Below are positions 17,785-27,974 of a stretch of 49,510 nt of DNA, in pieces. How positions within the stretch are numbered: position 1 is the first letter of the stretch; each line of letters begins with the position of its first letter. Location: the NCBI RefSeq assembly GCF_003337715.1, contig NZ_QPIX01000002.1, positions 402,862 through 452,371 on the forward strand, read 5' to 3'. The DNA comes from Ciceribacter lividus. Lineage in GTDB: Bacteria; Pseudomonadota; Alphaproteobacteria; Rhizobiales; Rhizobiaceae. The notes below the pieces were generated by a model, which was not told where the DNA came from, did not search any database, and was given only the letters and a program-made list of their open reading frames with translations. A program made the position numbers and the translations under genes.

Positions 17785-19518
17785 ATGGACGAGGAGGGCA
17801 GGGCTTTTGCGGCGTCCGCGGCGATGTTGGTCGATGGCAGGGCGGAAGGGCCGCTTCTCTTCTCCGACACCGGCCTGAGCTTCTGGGGCGGAGTCGATCC
17901 GGAGACCGGTATCGTCATTGATCACGCCCATCCACTGCACGGGCTTTGCCTCGCCGGCGCCGTGCTGGCGATGCCGGGCGGTCGCGGCTCCTGCACCGGC
18001 AGCGCCGTGCTGCTGCAGCTGATCGTCAACGGACTGGCGCCCGCCGCCATGGTCTTCTCGCAACGCGAGGACATCCTTACCCTCGGCGTGATCGTCGCCG
18101 AAGAAGTCTATGGTCGCTCCCTTCCGATCGCGGTGCTCCATCCGCGGGATTTCGCGCGCCTGCAGGGGCGGAAGAGCTTGCGTGTGGAGAAAGGCAGTGT
18201 TTTCGAACCCGGCGCCACGCCGGTTACGGGACATGAAGTCTCCGCGTCCACAGATCGGCTGGCCCTCACCGAAAGGGACCGCGAGCTGCTGTCTGCCTCC
18301 GTTCCCCACGCGACGAGCCTTGCGATGCGGATCGTCACCCGCATGGCACGGCTGGACGGGGCGGAGCGCCTGATCGATGTGGCGCAGGTCCATGTCGACG
18401 GCTGCATCTATATCGGTCCGGCGAGTCTCGATTTCGCCGAGAAGCTTGCCGGTTGGGGCGGCCGTGTCGTCGTTCCGACCTCACTCAACGCGATCTCGGT
18501 GGATCAGGCGCGCTGGCGCGAGCAGGGAACGGATCCGGTGCGATCGCGGGCCGCGAGTGCTGTTGCCGACGCCTATGTCCGCATGGGGGCCGCGCCGACC
18601 TTCACCTGCGCACCCTATCAGCTCGACGGCGCCCCGGATCGGGGCGAGGACATCGCCTGGGCGGAATCCAATGCCGTCGTCTACGCCAACAGCGTGCTCG
18701 GCGCGCGCACAATGAAGTATCCGGACTTCCTCGACATCTGCATCGCGCTCACCGGCCGCGCACCTCATGCCGGCTGTCACATCGACGAGAACCGCAAGGC
18801 ACAGCTGGTCGTCGACGTCGAACCGATGGCCGGTCGCGACGATAGCTTCTGGCCGCTGCTCGGCTATCAGGTCGGCCTGCTTGCGCCGAACACGATTCCG
18901 GTCCTGACGGGGCTCGAGACGGCCGCACCGAGTGACGACGACCTGAAGGCTTTCGGCGCCGCCTTTGCCACGACCTCCGCCGCGCCGATGTTCCACATCG
19001 TCGGCGTCACGCCGGAGGCGCCGACCTTCGAAGCGGCGACGGGCGGTGCCACACTGCCGATACTCACCATATCGCGCGCCGATTTGCTCGCTGTCTGGCG
19101 GAGCTTCAATCCGGCAGTCGGCGAACCAGTCGAGCTGGTCGCGCTCGGCAATCCGCACTTCTCCGCTGACGAATGCCGGACGCTTGCCGAACTCTGCCGC
19201 GGGCGGAAGAGACATCCCGGGGTGGCACTTACCGTTACGGTAAGTCGCTCCACTTACGGCAGGATCATCGAGAGCGGCATCGCCGTCGAGCTGGAAGCGT
19301 TCGGCGCCACCTTCGTTCGCGATGCCTGCTGGTGCACGGTGATGCCGCCGATCGTACCGCCGGCGGCGCGCCTGATCCTCACCAATTCCGGCAAATACGC
19401 CCATTACGGCCCGGGCCTGAGCGGCAAGGAGGTGCGCTTCGCCAGTCTCGCAGGATGCGTCGACGCGGCCGTCCTCGGCCGCTGTCCGGATGCGCCACCG
19501 GCCTGGCTGGCCGGCTGA
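17785..19518 (+). CDS. Aconitase X, fused form; probable cis-3-hydroxy-L-proline dehydratase
   Basis: The 577-residue protein joins the AcnX swivel domain (about residues 1-135, with the motif PGGRGSCTGS) to the large catalytic domain (about 160-577). Candidate iron-sulfur and active-site residues lie in FTCAPYQLDG, APHAGCHIDENRKA and RDACWCTVMPP. Characterised fused AcnX proteins dehydrate cis-3-hydroxy-L-proline to an imine that goes on to proline. The start at ATG 17785 follows GGGAGG; the frame is open to 17635, but the added 50 residues look unrelated. No other hydroxyproline genes are adjacent, so the substrate is inferred from the family only. Confidence 0.82.
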   Translation: MDEEGRAFAASAAMLVDGRAEGPLLFSDTGLSFWGGVDPETGIVIDHAHPLHGLCLAGAVLAMPGGRGSCTGSAVLLQLIVNGLAPAAMVFSQREDILTLGVIVAEEVYGRSLPIAVLHPRDFARLQGRKSLRVEKGSVFEPGATPVTGHEVSASTDRLALTERDRELLSASVPHATSLAMRIVTRMARLDGAERLIDVAQVHVDGCIYIGPASLDFAEKLAGWGGRVVVPTSLNAISVDQARWREQGTDPVRSRAASAVADAYVRMGAAPTFTCAPYQLDGAPDRGEDIAWAESNAVVYANSVLGARTMKYPDFLDICIALTGRAPHAGCHIDENRKAQLVVDVEPMAGRDDSFWPLLGYQVGLLAPNTIPVLTGLETAAPSDDDLKAFGAAFATTSAAPMFHIVGVTPEAPTFEAATGGATLPILTISRADLLAVWRSFNPAVGEPVELVALGNPHFSADECRTLAELCRGRKRHPGVALTVTVSRSTYGRIIESGIAVELEAFGATFVRDACWCTVMPPIVPPAARLILTNSGKYAHYGPGLSGKEVRFASLAGCVDAAVLGRCPDAPPAWLAG

Positions 19519-19563
19519 ACGCGCGTAGCAGGACCGGAACGACCGGCCCCGCTACGTGGTCGC

Positions 19564-20772
19564 TTAGTTCGCGATGTTTTTGACGATCTGCTCGAAGAAG
19601 GCGATGTTTTCCTTCTCGAAGCCGAGCGGATCGGCAGGCGAATCGAGCTTGACGATGACCGTCCTGCTCGGCGGATCGATATAGATGAACTGGTTGAACA
19701 GGCCGATTGCGGCATAGGCGTCAGACCCCGGCACCGTCCACCACTGATAGGCGTAGCCGAGCCAGTCGTCCTTGCTCGCCGGCTCCGTGGCCGCGTCCGG
19801 CACCGTCGACCGTTTCACCCATTCCGCCGGGACGACTTGCCGGCCGTTCGCCTTGCCGTCGTCGAGCATCATCAGGCCGAAGCGGCCGTAGTCGCGCAGC
19901 GCTGCATTCATGCCCGCGCCGAAGAACTCGCGGCCGACGGTGTCTGGCCCGTCGAGCATGTAGAAGGCGTCCGTTTCCATGCCGGCGGGCTTCCAGATCT
20001 TCTCGCTCAGATAGTCCGCGCCCTTCATGCCGGTCGCCTTTTCGAGGACGCAGCCGAGCACGGACGTGTCGAGCGTCGAATAGTTGAAGACCTCTCCCGG
20101 TTTGTTTTCCGTCTTGGCGCGGTCCTCTGCGTAGTCGCACCAGCGGTACTGATAGGCGACGAGCGAATTGTTGTGCACTTCGGTCAGCTGCGTGTCGCTG
20201 CCGAATTCGTAGACTTCGAGCCACGCGACGCCCGAACGCATCATCAGGAGATCGCGGATGGAGACGTCGGCGTAAGCCGAGTTTTTCCAGTCGGGCAGGT
20301 AGTCGACCACCTTGTCGTCGAGGCTCTTGATCTTGCCCTCCGAGACGGCGATGCCGACCATCGTCGCCAGCATCGACTTCGCCATCGAGAAGGAGATGTG
20401 GTGCGCCTTTTCATCGAGACCGTTGCGATAGATCTCGCTGACGATCTTGCCGTCGCGGATGACCAGCAGTCCGTTTGTGGCGGTCTTTTCGAGAAAATCG
20501 TCGAGCGGCAGCGACTGTCCGTCGAGCGCGAACGTATTGCCGATATCACCCGGCTCCGAGGCAAGAGCCCATACGCTACCGCCGGCCCGCACCGGCCGCG
20601 TCGCGAAGATCGTGTCCATGTGCTGGAAGGTCAGAAGCGAAAGCTCGGGCGTCATCATTGCCGCGCGGGCATTGACCATGGTCGGCGTCAGCCATTTCTG
20701 GTCGTCGGTTTCAGCGAGTGCAGGCACCGCGAGACCGGCGAGGACCGCTGCCGCAAGAACTGTTTTCTGCAT
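19564..20772 (-). CDS. Exported serine hydrolase, class C beta-lactamase-like fold
   Basis: The 402-residue protein has a Sec signal peptide (MQKTVLAAAVLAGLAVPALA, cleavage after AEA-like ALA/E). The catalytic SxxK motif is SMAK near residues 130-133, and the second-motif tyrosine is in NYST. The C-terminal part (YAYQWWTVPG, then AIGLFNQFIYIDP) resembles the 6-aminohexanoate-dimer hydrolase and esterase branch more than true beta-lactamases, and the usual KTG is absent. It probably acts in the periplasm on an ester or amide. It is divergent from the AraC-type regulator at 20900, a likely regulator. Confidence 0.85.
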   Translation of the reverse strand: MQKTVLAAAVLAGLAVPALAETDDQKWLTPTMVNARAAMMTPELSLLTFQHMDTIFATRPVRAGGSVWALASEPGDIGNTFALDGQSLPLDDFLEKTATNGLLVIRDGKIVSEIYRNGLDEKAHHISFSMAKSMLATMVGIAVSEGKIKSLDDKVVDYLPDWKNSAYADVSIRDLLMMRSGVAWLEVYEFGSDTQLTEVHNNSLVAYQYRWCDYAEDRAKTENKPGEVFNYSTLDTSVLGCVLEKATGMKGADYLSEKIWKPAGMETDAFYMLDGPDTVGREFFGAGMNAALRDYGRFGLMMLDDGKANGRQVVPAEWVKRSTVPDAATEPASKDDWLGYAYQWWTVPGSDAYAAIGLFNQFIYIDPPSRTVIVKLDSPADPLGFEKENIAFFEQIVKNIAN

Positions 20773-20899
20773 GTCGGATGTTCCCCTTGTTATCGATCTA
20801 TAATGGCTAGGGCATGCGCGACTGGACTGGCTATCCGCTTCGTGTGATGATTTCTGCCTGAATTTCGGGCAGTCCGGTTCGCAAGACGATGGTTCGGCG

Positions 20900-21829
20900 A
20901 TGTTCTATGAGAGGCAGCTTCTTCGGGATGCGAGCGAGCACGACGCTTGCGACGACGACTGGGTGCAGAGCTACCGCCAGGTGAGCCGCGGCACTTATCG
21001 GTCCTCCTTCGAGCTGATGACCGTCGGTGACGCGGTGATCAGCCGCGAGCGCATTGGTCCTGCGGTCGCGCAGGAGACGAGAAGCCCGGGCGGAAAACTC
21101 TCTTTCATCTTCCCGATGGCGGCGCAGGGCGGTTGGCGCGTCAACGGCCACCATGAGACCGGCCGGATGGTCGCGCTACGTCAGGGCGAAACCGAGTTGA
21201 TGACGGTCGTGGGGGCGGAAAGCGACCTGATCAGCCTTACCTTGCCGGTAGAGGCGATAGGACTTTCGGCCGCTGGATCGGCAGTCCGGTCTCGCAGCCG
21301 CGCCCCGGCCGACGAAGCGCTTGGCGACTGGCTCGCCTGCCTGCTGGGCTTCGGAGCGCTGGAGGGGCGGCCGCCCGTCGATCTCGAACGGATCCTGCCG
21401 GGCCTGCTTGCCGAACAGTTTCTCGATTTCTGGGCGGCGTTCGATGATCGCAGCAAGGGGCTCACCAGCCGGCATGTCTCGCTCGATCTGTTCCGGCGGG
21501 TGGAACGGCAGATCGCCGACGATCCGGGCGAGCCGGTCACGCTGCCGGCCCTTGCCGGTGATCTGGGCGTGCCGATCGAGCGCCTGCGCCTGGCCTTTCT
21601 GGATGCCGTCGGTATGCCGCCCTCGATCTGGTTGCGCCTTGCGAGGCTCGATGGCGCCCGCCGCGACCTTCTTGATCCAAGCTCCTCACTGGGCGACGTT
21701 TCCGACATCGCCATGCGCTGGGGTTTCTTCCATCTCGGGCGCTTTTCGGGCATGTATCGGCGGCATTATGGTGAAACGCCTCTCGCGACCCTGAAGCGGC
21801 TCGATCGCCCGAGGACACGGCGACCTTAA
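20900..21829 (+). CDS. AraC-family transcriptional regulator
   Basis: The 309-residue protein has a cupin-like sensory N-terminal half (LSFIFPMAAQGGWRVNGHH) and a C-terminal AraC DNA-binding domain from about residue 205. Its second helix-turn-helix is SDIAMRWGFFHLGRFSGMYRRHYGETP. It is 127 nt from the divergent serine hydrolase, with no clear operator visible in the gap. Its stop codon overlaps the convergent msrQ stop (TTAA, 21826-21829). Confidence 0.9.
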   Translation: MFYERQLLRDASEHDACDDDWVQSYRQVSRGTYRSSFELMTVGDAVISRERIGPAVAQETRSPGGKLSFIFPMAAQGGWRVNGHHETGRMVALRQGETELMTVVGAESDLISLTLPVEAIGLSAAGSAVRSRSRAPADEALGDWLACLLGFGALEGRPPVDLERILPGLLAEQFLDFWAAFDDRSKGLTSRHVSLDLFRRVERQIADDPGEPVTLPALAGDLGVPIERLRLAFLDAVGMPPSIWLRLARLDGARRDLLDPSSSLGDVSDIAMRWGFFHLGRFSGMYRRHYGETPLATLKRLDRPRTRRP

Positions 21830-22458
21830 GCGCTCGCGGAGACCCGCGCCTTGCGCTGCCGTTTCCAGCCCATAAGCCTCGGCCGCACGAGCCGATAACC
21901 GAGAAGAAGGCTGACCGCGGCGATATAGAAGGCTGGCTCGGCGGTGATCGATTTCAGTGACAAGGCATAATGGAGCACGCCGGCGGCGGCGATGACGTAG
22001 ACGAGCCGGTGCAGCATGATCCAGCGCGGCCCGAGCCTGCGGATCGACCAGCGGTTGGAGGTAAGTGCCAGCGGGATCAGCATGATGAGCCCCGCCATGC
22101 CGAGCATGATGTAGGGCCTCTTGGCGAGATCTCCGGCAATCGATGACAGGATCATTCCGCGGTCGAGGGTGAGATAGACGGTGAAGTGCGCGACCACGTA
22201 CCAGAAGGCGAGCAACCCCAATGCGCGTCGGTAGCTAATTAGGCTAATACCTAAGAGATCGCGCGTTGGTGTGACGAGCAGCGTCAGGCACAGGAAGCGC
22301 AGCGCCCAGAGACCGAGGAAGTGCTCGAAGGTCCTGACGGGATCAGCCCCCAGATTGGCCGTGACCCCGAGATAAAAGGTCCAGAGACCGGGCGCGAGGC
22401 CGATCGCGTAGAGCGCCCAGACGGAGAGGGATCGGTAGCGGACGGGAAGGGCGGCCAT
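21826..22458 (-). CDS. msrQ: MsrQ, haem membrane subunit of the MsrPQ repair system
   Basis: The 210-residue protein has about six membrane helices of the ferric-reductase-like transmembrane domain, with histidines in VRTFEHFLG, VVAHFTVYL and WIMLHRLVYV as likely haem ligands. MsrQ passes electrons from the respiratory chain or a cytoplasmic flavin reductase to MsrP. Its ATG shares one nucleotide with the msrP TGA stop, so the two are coupled. Confidence 0.95.
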   Translation of the reverse strand: MAALPVRYRSLSVWALYAIGLAPGLWTFYLGVTANLGADPVRTFEHFLGLWALRFLCLTLLVTPTRDLLGISLISYRRALGLLAFWYVVAHFTVYLTLDRGMILSSIAGDLAKRPYIMLGMAGLIMLIPLALTSNRWSIRRLGPRWIMLHRLVYVIAAAGVLHYALSLKSITAEPAFYIAAVSLLLGYRLVRPRLMGWKRQRKARVSASA

Positions 22459-23408
22459 CAATAGTACTTCGCGAGATCCATGCCGGCGTAGAGGCCGGCG
22501 ACCTCTTCCGCATAACCATTGAAGGGCAGGGTCTCGCGCCGGGACCCGCCGAACAAGCCGCCGCCTTCGCCGATCCGCCGCTCCGTCGCCTGGCTCCATC
22601 GAGGGTGGTCGACGGCCGGATTGACGTTGGCATAGAAGCCGTATTCCTGCGGAGCCGAGATGTTCCAGGTGCAGGGCGGTTCCTTTTCGGTGAGCGTGAT
22701 ACGGACAATCGACTTGATACCCTTGAATCCGTATTTCCACGGCACGACGAGGCGAAGCGGCGCGCCGCTCTGGTTTGGCAGCGTCTCTCCGTAGAGACCG
22801 GTCGCGAGGATCGTCAGCGGATGGCGTGCCTCGTCCAGCCTCAGGCCCTCGACATACGGCCAGGAGAGCGGCTGGAAGAGACCGCGTTGACCGGGCATCT
22901 CTTCTGGGCGCACGACCGTCTCGAAGGCGACATATTTGGCGCTGCCGAGCGGCTCCACCCGGTCGAGCAGGGCCGAAAGCGGAAAGCCGATCCACGGGAT
23001 CACCATCGACCAGGCCTCGACGCAGCGCATCCGGTAGACGCGCTCCTCCATCGGAAAGTCCTTCATGATGTCGTCGATGCCGAAGACTGTGGGCTTGGCG
23101 ACGAGCCCGCCCACCTCCACCCGCCAGGGCCGCGGCTTGAAGTCGCCTGAATAGCGGATCGGGTCGCTCTTGTCGGTGCCGAATTCGTAGAAGTTGTTGT
23201 AGCTGGTTGCGTCTTCCTTCGAGGTGACCGTCTCGTCGACCTTGTAGTCGCTGGACTTTGCGGCCAGAGGGGCAGCGCGCAGCGATTTCGGCAAGGCGGC
23301 GAGCGCAAGTCCCGCGCCCGCGGTCGCCATCAGCGTCCGGCGGCTCATGTAGAGCGCCGGCGGGGTGATCTCGCTCGCGGCGATCCTGGGCGGACGATAG
23401 GATGACAT
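22458..23408 (-). CDS. msrP: MsrP, periplasmic methionine sulfoxide reductase
   Basis: The 316-residue molybdopterin enzyme has a twin-arginine signal ([19 protein letters not shown] near residues 21-39), so it is exported folded. C129 in [15 protein letters not shown] is the expected molybdenum ligand. It repairs oxidised methionine in periplasmic proteins using electrons from MsrQ. The pair is transcribed leftward, away from ilvD. Confidence 0.95.
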   Translation of the reverse strand: MSSYRPPRIAASEITPPALYMSRRTLMATAGAGLALAALPKSLRAAPLAAKSSDYKVDETVTSKEDATSYNNFYEFGTDKSDPIRYSGDFKPRPWRVEVGGLVAKPTVFGIDDIMKDFPMEERVYRMRCVEAWSMVIPWIGFPLSALLDRVEPLGSAKYVAFETVVRPEEMPGQRGLFQPLSWPYVEGLRLDEARHPLTILATGLYGETLPNQSGAPLRLVVPWKYGFKGIKSIVRITLTEKEPPCTWNISAPQEYGFYANVNPAVDHPRWSQATERRIGEGGGLFGGSRRETLPFNGYAEEVAGLYAGMDLAKYY

Positions 23409-23679
23409 GGCTCTGCTCTCTCGTAACTGTTGCGTTCCTGAAGAGTATACGCAGGAAAGTGGACCAGAGTTTCAGTCGCGCGAAAAGAAACGTCGAGCCA
23501 CGATTTCGTGAGGAAACCAACCCGTCGTGCCGGGCGTACCGTTTTGCGGTATGCTGATAGTGACACCTTGCGCCGATTGCACTAGGACAAGGGGAAATCC
23601 GCAGGTATGCGCATGAGGTCGGCTCTTGATTGCCGCGCGCGCCCGGAAAGATAACCAGGACAGATCCGAGGAACCATCG

Positions 23680-25515
23680 ATGCCAGCTTATCGTTCAAGA
23701 ACCACGACCCACGGCCGCAACATGGCGGGCGCGCGCGGTCTCTGGCGCGCGACGGGCATGAAGGATGCCGACTTCGGCAAGCCGATCATCGCGGTGGTGA
23801 ACTCGTTCACCCAGTTCGTTCCCGGCCACGTCCACCTGAAGGATCTCGGCCAGCTCGTCGCCCGCGAAATCGAGGCGGCCGGCGGCGTCGCCAAGGAGTT
23901 CGACACCATCGCCGTCGACGACGGCATCGCCATGGGCCATGACGGCATGCTCTATTCGCTGCCGTCGCGCGAACTCATCGCCGACAGCGTCGAATACATG
24001 GTCAACGCGCACTGCGCCGATGCGATGGTCTGCATCTCGAACTGCGACAAGATCACCCCCGGCATGCTGATGGCGTCGCTGCGCCTCAACATTCCGACCG
24101 TCTTCGTCTCCGGCGGCCCGATGGAGGCCGGCAAAGTCGTCCTGCACGGCAAGAAGCACGCGCTCGACCTCGTCGACGCCATGGTCGCTGCCGCCGACGA
24201 CAAGGTGTCCGACGAGGACGTCAAGGCGATCGAACAGTCCGCGTGCCCGACCTGCGGCTCCTGCTCGGGCATGTTCACCGCCAATTCGATGAACTGCCTC
24301 ACCGAAGCGCTCGGCCTTTCGCTGCCCGGCAACGGCTCGACGCTCGCGACCCACGCCGACCGCAAGCGGCTCTTCGTCGAGGCCGGTCACCTGATCGTCG
24401 ATCTCGCCCGCCGCTGGTACGAGCAGGAGGACGCCTCGGTCCTGCCGCGCACGATTGCCTCGAAGGCTGCCTTCGAGAACGCCATGGCGCTCGACATCGC
24501 CATGGGCGGCTCGACCAACACTGTGCTGCATATCCTCGCCGCCGCTCACGAGGCGGAGGTGGATTTCACCATGGACGACATCGATCGCCTGTCGCGCAGG
24601 GTTCCATGCCTCTCCAAGGTCGCGCCGGCCAAGAACGACGTTCACATGGAAGACGTCCACCGGGCGGGCGGCATCATGCGCATTCTCGGCGAGCTCGACC
24701 GCGGCGGCCTGATCAACCGCGAATGCCCGACCGTCCATGCCGCCACCCTCGGCGATGCAATCGACCGCTGGGACATCACCCGCACGAATTCCGAGACGGT
24801 GCGTGAGTTCTTCAAGGCCGCTCCTGGCGGCATTCCGACCCAGACCGCCTTCTCGCAGAGCGCACGCTGGGAAGAGCTCGACACGGACGGAGAAAAGGGC
24901 ATCATCCGCTCGGTCGAACATCCGTTCTCCAAGGATGGCGGTCTGGCCGTCCTGAAGGGCAACATCGCGCTGGACGGCTGCATCGTGAAGACGGCAGGGG
25001 TCGACGAGTCGATCCTGAAGTTCACTGGTCCGGCCAAGGTCTATGAAAGCCAGGACGCGGCGGTGAAGGCGATTTTGTCCAACGAGGTCGTTGCCGGCGA
25101 TGTCGTCGTCATCCGCTACGAAGGCCCGAAGGGTGGCCCCGGCATGCAGGAAATGCTCTATCCGACGAGCTATCTGAAGTCGAAGGGCCTCGGCAAGGCC
25201 TGTGCGCTGATCACCGACGGCCGCTTCTCCGGCGGCACCTCGGGCCTGTCGATCGGTCACGTTTCGCCGGAGGCGGCAAATGGCGGCACGATCGGCCTGG
25301 TTCGCGACGGCGATACGATCGAGATCGACATCCCGAACCGCACGATCAATCTCGCGGTCGGCGCCGATGAGCTCGCCCGTCGCCGTGCGGAGCAGGACAA
25401 GGCCGGCTGGAAGCCGTCGAGCCCGCGCAAGCGGAACGTTACCACGGCGCTGAAGGCCTATGCCGCCTTCGCAAGCTCCGCCGACAAGGGTGCAGTCCGC
25501 ATCCTGCCGGAATAG
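23680..25515 (+). CDS. ilvD: Dihydroxy-acid dehydratase
   Basis: The 611-residue cytoplasmic enzyme performs the third step of branched-chain amino acid synthesis, dehydrating 2,3-dihydroxy-3-methylbutanoate and its homologue. The iron-sulfur cysteines are in [11 protein letters not shown] (C122) and [11 protein letters not shown] (C195). The C-terminal signature [20 protein letters not shown] is intact. The start at ATG 23680 gives [20 protein letters not shown], as in other proteobacteria. The frame is open upstream to 23626. Confidence 0.97.
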   Translation: MPAYRSRTTTHGRNMAGARGLWRATGMKDADFGKPIIAVVNSFTQFVPGHVHLKDLGQLVAREIEAAGGVAKEFDTIAVDDGIAMGHDGMLYSLPSRELIADSVEYMVNAHCADAMVCISNCDKITPGMLMASLRLNIPTVFVSGGPMEAGKVVLHGKKHALDLVDAMVAAADDKVSDEDVKAIEQSACPTCGSCSGMFTANSMNCLTEALGLSLPGNGSTLATHADRKRLFVEAGHLIVDLARRWYEQEDASVLPRTIASKAAFENAMALDIAMGGSTNTVLHILAAAHEAEVDFTMDDIDRLSRRVPCLSKVAPAKNDVHMEDVHRAGGIMRILGELDRGGLINRECPTVHAATLGDAIDRWDITRTNSETVREFFKAAPGGIPTQTAFSQSARWEELDTDGEKGIIRSVEHPFSKDGGLAVLKGNIALDGCIVKTAGVDESILKFTGPAKVYESQDAAVKAILSNEVVAGDVVVIRYEGPKGGPGMQEMLYPTSYLKSKGLGKACALITDGRFSGGTSGLSIGHVSPEAANGGTIGLVRDGDTIEIDIPNRTINLAVGADELARRRAEQDKAGWKPSSPRKRNVTTALKAYAAFASSADKGAVRILPE

Positions 25516-25535
25516 GCATCATCGTGTATCGAAAA

Positions 25536-25575
25536 GGCAAGACCCGCCGGCGGGAGCGCGTCGGCGGGCCTTGCC
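25536..25575. terminator. Bidirectional hairpin between ilvD and the cytochrome operon
   Basis: GGCAAG and CCCGCCG (25536-25549) pair with CGGCGGG and CTTGCC (25562-25575) with one mismatch and a 12-nt loop. An A-run precedes the stem, which gives a T-run for leftward transcription. It lies between the ends of two convergent operons. Confidence 0.6.
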
Positions 25576-25619
25576 GTCCGGTGCCGCCGACGTGGAAGGC
25601 GGCACTTTCAGCCTTTTGA

Positions 25620-26120
25620 TCAGTCGTCTTCGAAATAGCCCTTCTCGGCTCCGCGGTGGCAGGCGGCGCAGTTCGAGATCGAACCGATCTTGGGGTTCGA
25701 CTTCGCCCGGGCGATGAGCTTGGGGCCGTGCTCGCGTGTGAACCACGGCAGCTCGGAGATGCGCAGCGGCGTCTGGTCTGCCTTGAGGCCGCGGATGGAA
25801 CGGCCACCGGCATCCGCCGCGTTGGCGACGAGATAGTCCTCGATTTCCTTGCGCACCGGCTCGTCGAGGCTCGCGTCCTCGCCGAAATGGTTCGCCAGGT
25901 TGCCCATCAGAGCCTGCCAGGAGCGTTGCGGCAGCAGGCCTGGCGGATAGGCCATATGGCAGGCGGAGCATTCGGTCTTCGCCGTCTCGTTGGTGACGGC
26001 GCGAATGCCGCCTTCGCCACCCTCGTCGTCTTCGGCGAAAGCGGGGCCGAGAAGGGTGGCACCCGAAAAGGCTGCGGCGATGAACGCCAGTTTTAGGCCG
26101 GATTTCAGCATTGTCGTCAT
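25620..26120 (-). CDS. Exported dihaem cytochrome c
   Basis: The 166-residue protein has a signal peptide (residues 1-29, ending GPAFA) and two haem-binding motifs, CSACH at 51-55 and CAACH at 151-155. It shows clear similarity to the C-terminal part of the cytochrome b561 protein two genes upstream (ACHMAYxPxLLPxxSWQALMxNL, then HFGEDASL). It probably shuttles electrons in the periplasm. It is the last gene of a leftward three-gene operon, 13 nt after the preceding gene. Confidence 0.9.
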   Translation of the reverse strand: MTTMLKSGLKLAFIAAAFSGATLLGPAFAEDDEGGEGGIRAVTNETAKTECSACHMAYPPGLLPQRSWQALMGNLANHFGEDASLDEPVRKEIEDYLVANAADAGGRSIRGLKADQTPLRISELPWFTREHGPKLIARAKSNPKIGSISNCAACHRGAEKGYFEDD

Positions 26121-26133
26121 GGTCGGTCTCCGG

Positions 26134-26538
26134 TCAGAGGCTTGAAAGATAGGTGATGATATTACCCTTTTCCTCGGCGGTACATTCGCGCCCGAGGACG
26201 GAGGTGCAGTTGCGGCGGAACCATTTCTCCACCTCAGCCGCGTCGGTGAAGCGGCTCGGATTGGCGGAGACCGCCATCGGCTCGATGACCTTACCGACGC
26301 GCGACTTGCCGGGCTGGCGAGGATCGGTGGTGTGGCAGGTCGTGCAGGAGGGGGTGTCCGGCTTGCCGCCGGTGTGGTTCGCCTGGAACAGAGCTTTGCC
26401 GGCATCGGCCGAGAAGGAGGCGACTCCGGCCGCGCTCGCATAATCCTTCAGGATGGCGTCGCGGGCAGGGTCGGCGTTCGCGGGCGCAGCCGCAAGCAGG
26501 CCGAGGCCGCACAGCAGGAGCATCGCTGTCTTCTTCAT
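26134..26538 (-). CDS. DUF1924-type monohaem cytochrome c
   Basis: The 134-residue protein has a signal peptide ending PANA and one haem motif, CTTCH at residues 65-69. The sequence around VGKVIEPMAVSANPSRFTDAAEVEKWFRRNC matches the DUF1924 family, related to the Rhodobacter haem protein SHP that binds oxygen or nitric oxide. The two later cysteines (NCTSVLGREC) may form a disulfide. It overlaps the start of the operon's first gene by 4 nt at its 5' side. Confidence 0.9.
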   Translation of the reverse strand: MKKTAMLLLCGLGLLAAAPANADPARDAILKDYASAAGVASFSADAGKALFQANHTGGKPDTPSCTTCHTTDPRQPGKSRVGKVIEPMAVSANPSRFTDAAEVEKWFRRNCTSVLGRECTAEEKGNIITYLSSL

Positions 26539-27668
26539 TTCAAGTCCTCCTTCGGGATGTTGATATTCGCGGGGTAAAAGGCGCCGGCTTCGGCATCGCG
26601 GTGGCAGGCGGCACAGTTCGCCTTGCTGCTCACCGGCTTGGCGGCAAAGACGGAGTCCGGGATTTCACCGTGCATGCGCTTCCAGAACGGTGTCGCCGTG
26701 AGCTCGTAGGGGGATGCCGGATCGAGTCGACGGAAGGCGTTGGCCGGCTTGGTGTCGGCGGTTTCCGCGGCATTTGCGGTAAGGAACGCCGTGATCGTTG
26801 TCGCCGTTTCGGGATAGAGGCTCGCATCCTCGCCGAAGTGGTCGTCGAGGTTGTCCATCAACGCCTGCCAGCTCGCGACCGGCAGCAGGCTCGGATGGTA
26901 GGCCATGTGGCAGGCGGTGCATTCCTGCCGGTAGACCGGATCGAGTTGCGCCACGGGCATGCCGGACGGCGGGATGGCCGCGAGCGAAAGCCCGAGCGGC
27001 ACCGCGGCGCCGAACAGCACGAGTATGGTGACGACGGCCACCAGCGGACGGGCGGCGATCGGTCTTTCCTCATGCGTGCCGGGCTCCAGCCGTTTGCGCC
27101 CGGTCACCATTGCCCGGGTCAGGTTCTCGCCCGTGCGCCAGCTCTCGAAGAACGCACCGGCGATGTGCAGTCCGACCAGGCCGAGCAGCGCGAAGGCGAG
27201 CAGTTCGTGGATCTCGCGCGCCGAGAACCCGGTCGCAAAGGAGAAGAAGGCGGCGCCAGGCCCCTTCTTGAAGACGCCGCCGAAGATGATCGTACCGGAC
27301 ACGACGAGGCCGGCGATGACGGCAACGAGCGCCAGGATCATCAGGGCGCCGAGCGGATTGTGCCCGAGATGAGGGCGAGCGGTTCCCGATTTCAGCTCAC
27401 GAACGTGAGAGAATACCGTGCGTGGTGCCGGCAAGAAGGTCGAGAAGCGCGCATAGGTGCTGCCCGCGAAGCCCCAGATGATACGCATGACGAGAAGAGC
27501 GGCGAGCGCCGCACCGGCCCAGACATGCACGTCGATCCAGCGCCCGCCGAGAAGGAAGCCGGTGACCGCCGCGACCGCGACGAGCACGAACTGAAGCCAG
27601 TGATAGGCGCGCACGGGCAGGTCCCAAACGGCTATGCGGGTCTCTTCCGGCGGTGCTTGATCGGCCAT
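26535..27668 (-). CDS. Cytochrome b561 fused to a dihaem cytochrome c tail
   Basis: The 377-residue protein has an N-terminal di-haem b561 domain with four membrane helices (about residues 15-180; histidines in RAYHWLQF, DVHVWAG, REIHELLAF and LVGLHIAG). A fifth helix (208-232) then leads to a periplasmic dihaem tail with CTACH at 250-254 and CAACH at 352-356. It likely takes electrons from the quinone pool and passes them to the two soluble cytochromes of the operon. The start at ATG 27668 (MADQAPPEE) follows GGGAGACAAG. Confidence 0.9.
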   Translation of the reverse strand: MADQAPPEETRIAVWDLPVRAYHWLQFVLVAVAAVTGFLLGGRWIDVHVWAGAALAALLVMRIIWGFAGSTYARFSTFLPAPRTVFSHVRELKSGTARPHLGHNPLGALMILALVAVIAGLVVSGTIIFGGVFKKGPGAAFFSFATGFSAREIHELLAFALLGLVGLHIAGAFFESWRTGENLTRAMVTGRKRLEPGTHEERPIAARPLVAVVTILVLFGAAVPLGLSLAAIPPSGMPVAQLDPVYRQECTACHMAYHPSLLPVASWQALMDNLDDHFGEDASLYPETATTITAFLTANAAETADTKPANAFRRLDPASPYELTATPFWKRMHGEIPDSVFAAKPVSSKANCAACHRDAEAGAFYPANINIPKEDLK

Positions 27669-27974
27669 CTTGTCTCCCTCGGAATCGTCAGATCCTCGCT
27701 GAAAGCTAGAAGCACTTCCTGACAACTACCTGAACGGTCATCGCCGGAATTGATAAAGCGCAATTCAATCAGCGACTTATCGTGCGAGAGGAGACGGCAT
27801 TCCCCGCATCGGAGATCTCTTCGGGACGGGGAACATGACCGACTTGTAATGTCGCCTGCCTTGGAAATGCGCGGCGTCCGGCTAAATTGTCGGGATCGGA
27901 AGAGGGCGATTTGCCGTTCCCTTCCGGTTCGCTCCGCACTAAAAGCCATTCTGTAAATTTATCGGGAGTCTCCC

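Noticed and set aside
22459..23520. Extension of the msrQ frame to 564 residues through msrP
   Set aside because: The real msrQ start is the ATG at 22458, coupled to the msrP stop. The upstream part is the shadow of msrP in another frame.
23695..25260. A 521-residue open frame antisense to ilvD
   Set aside because: ilvD is unambiguous with its cluster cysteines; the antisense frame is low-complexity shadow sequence.
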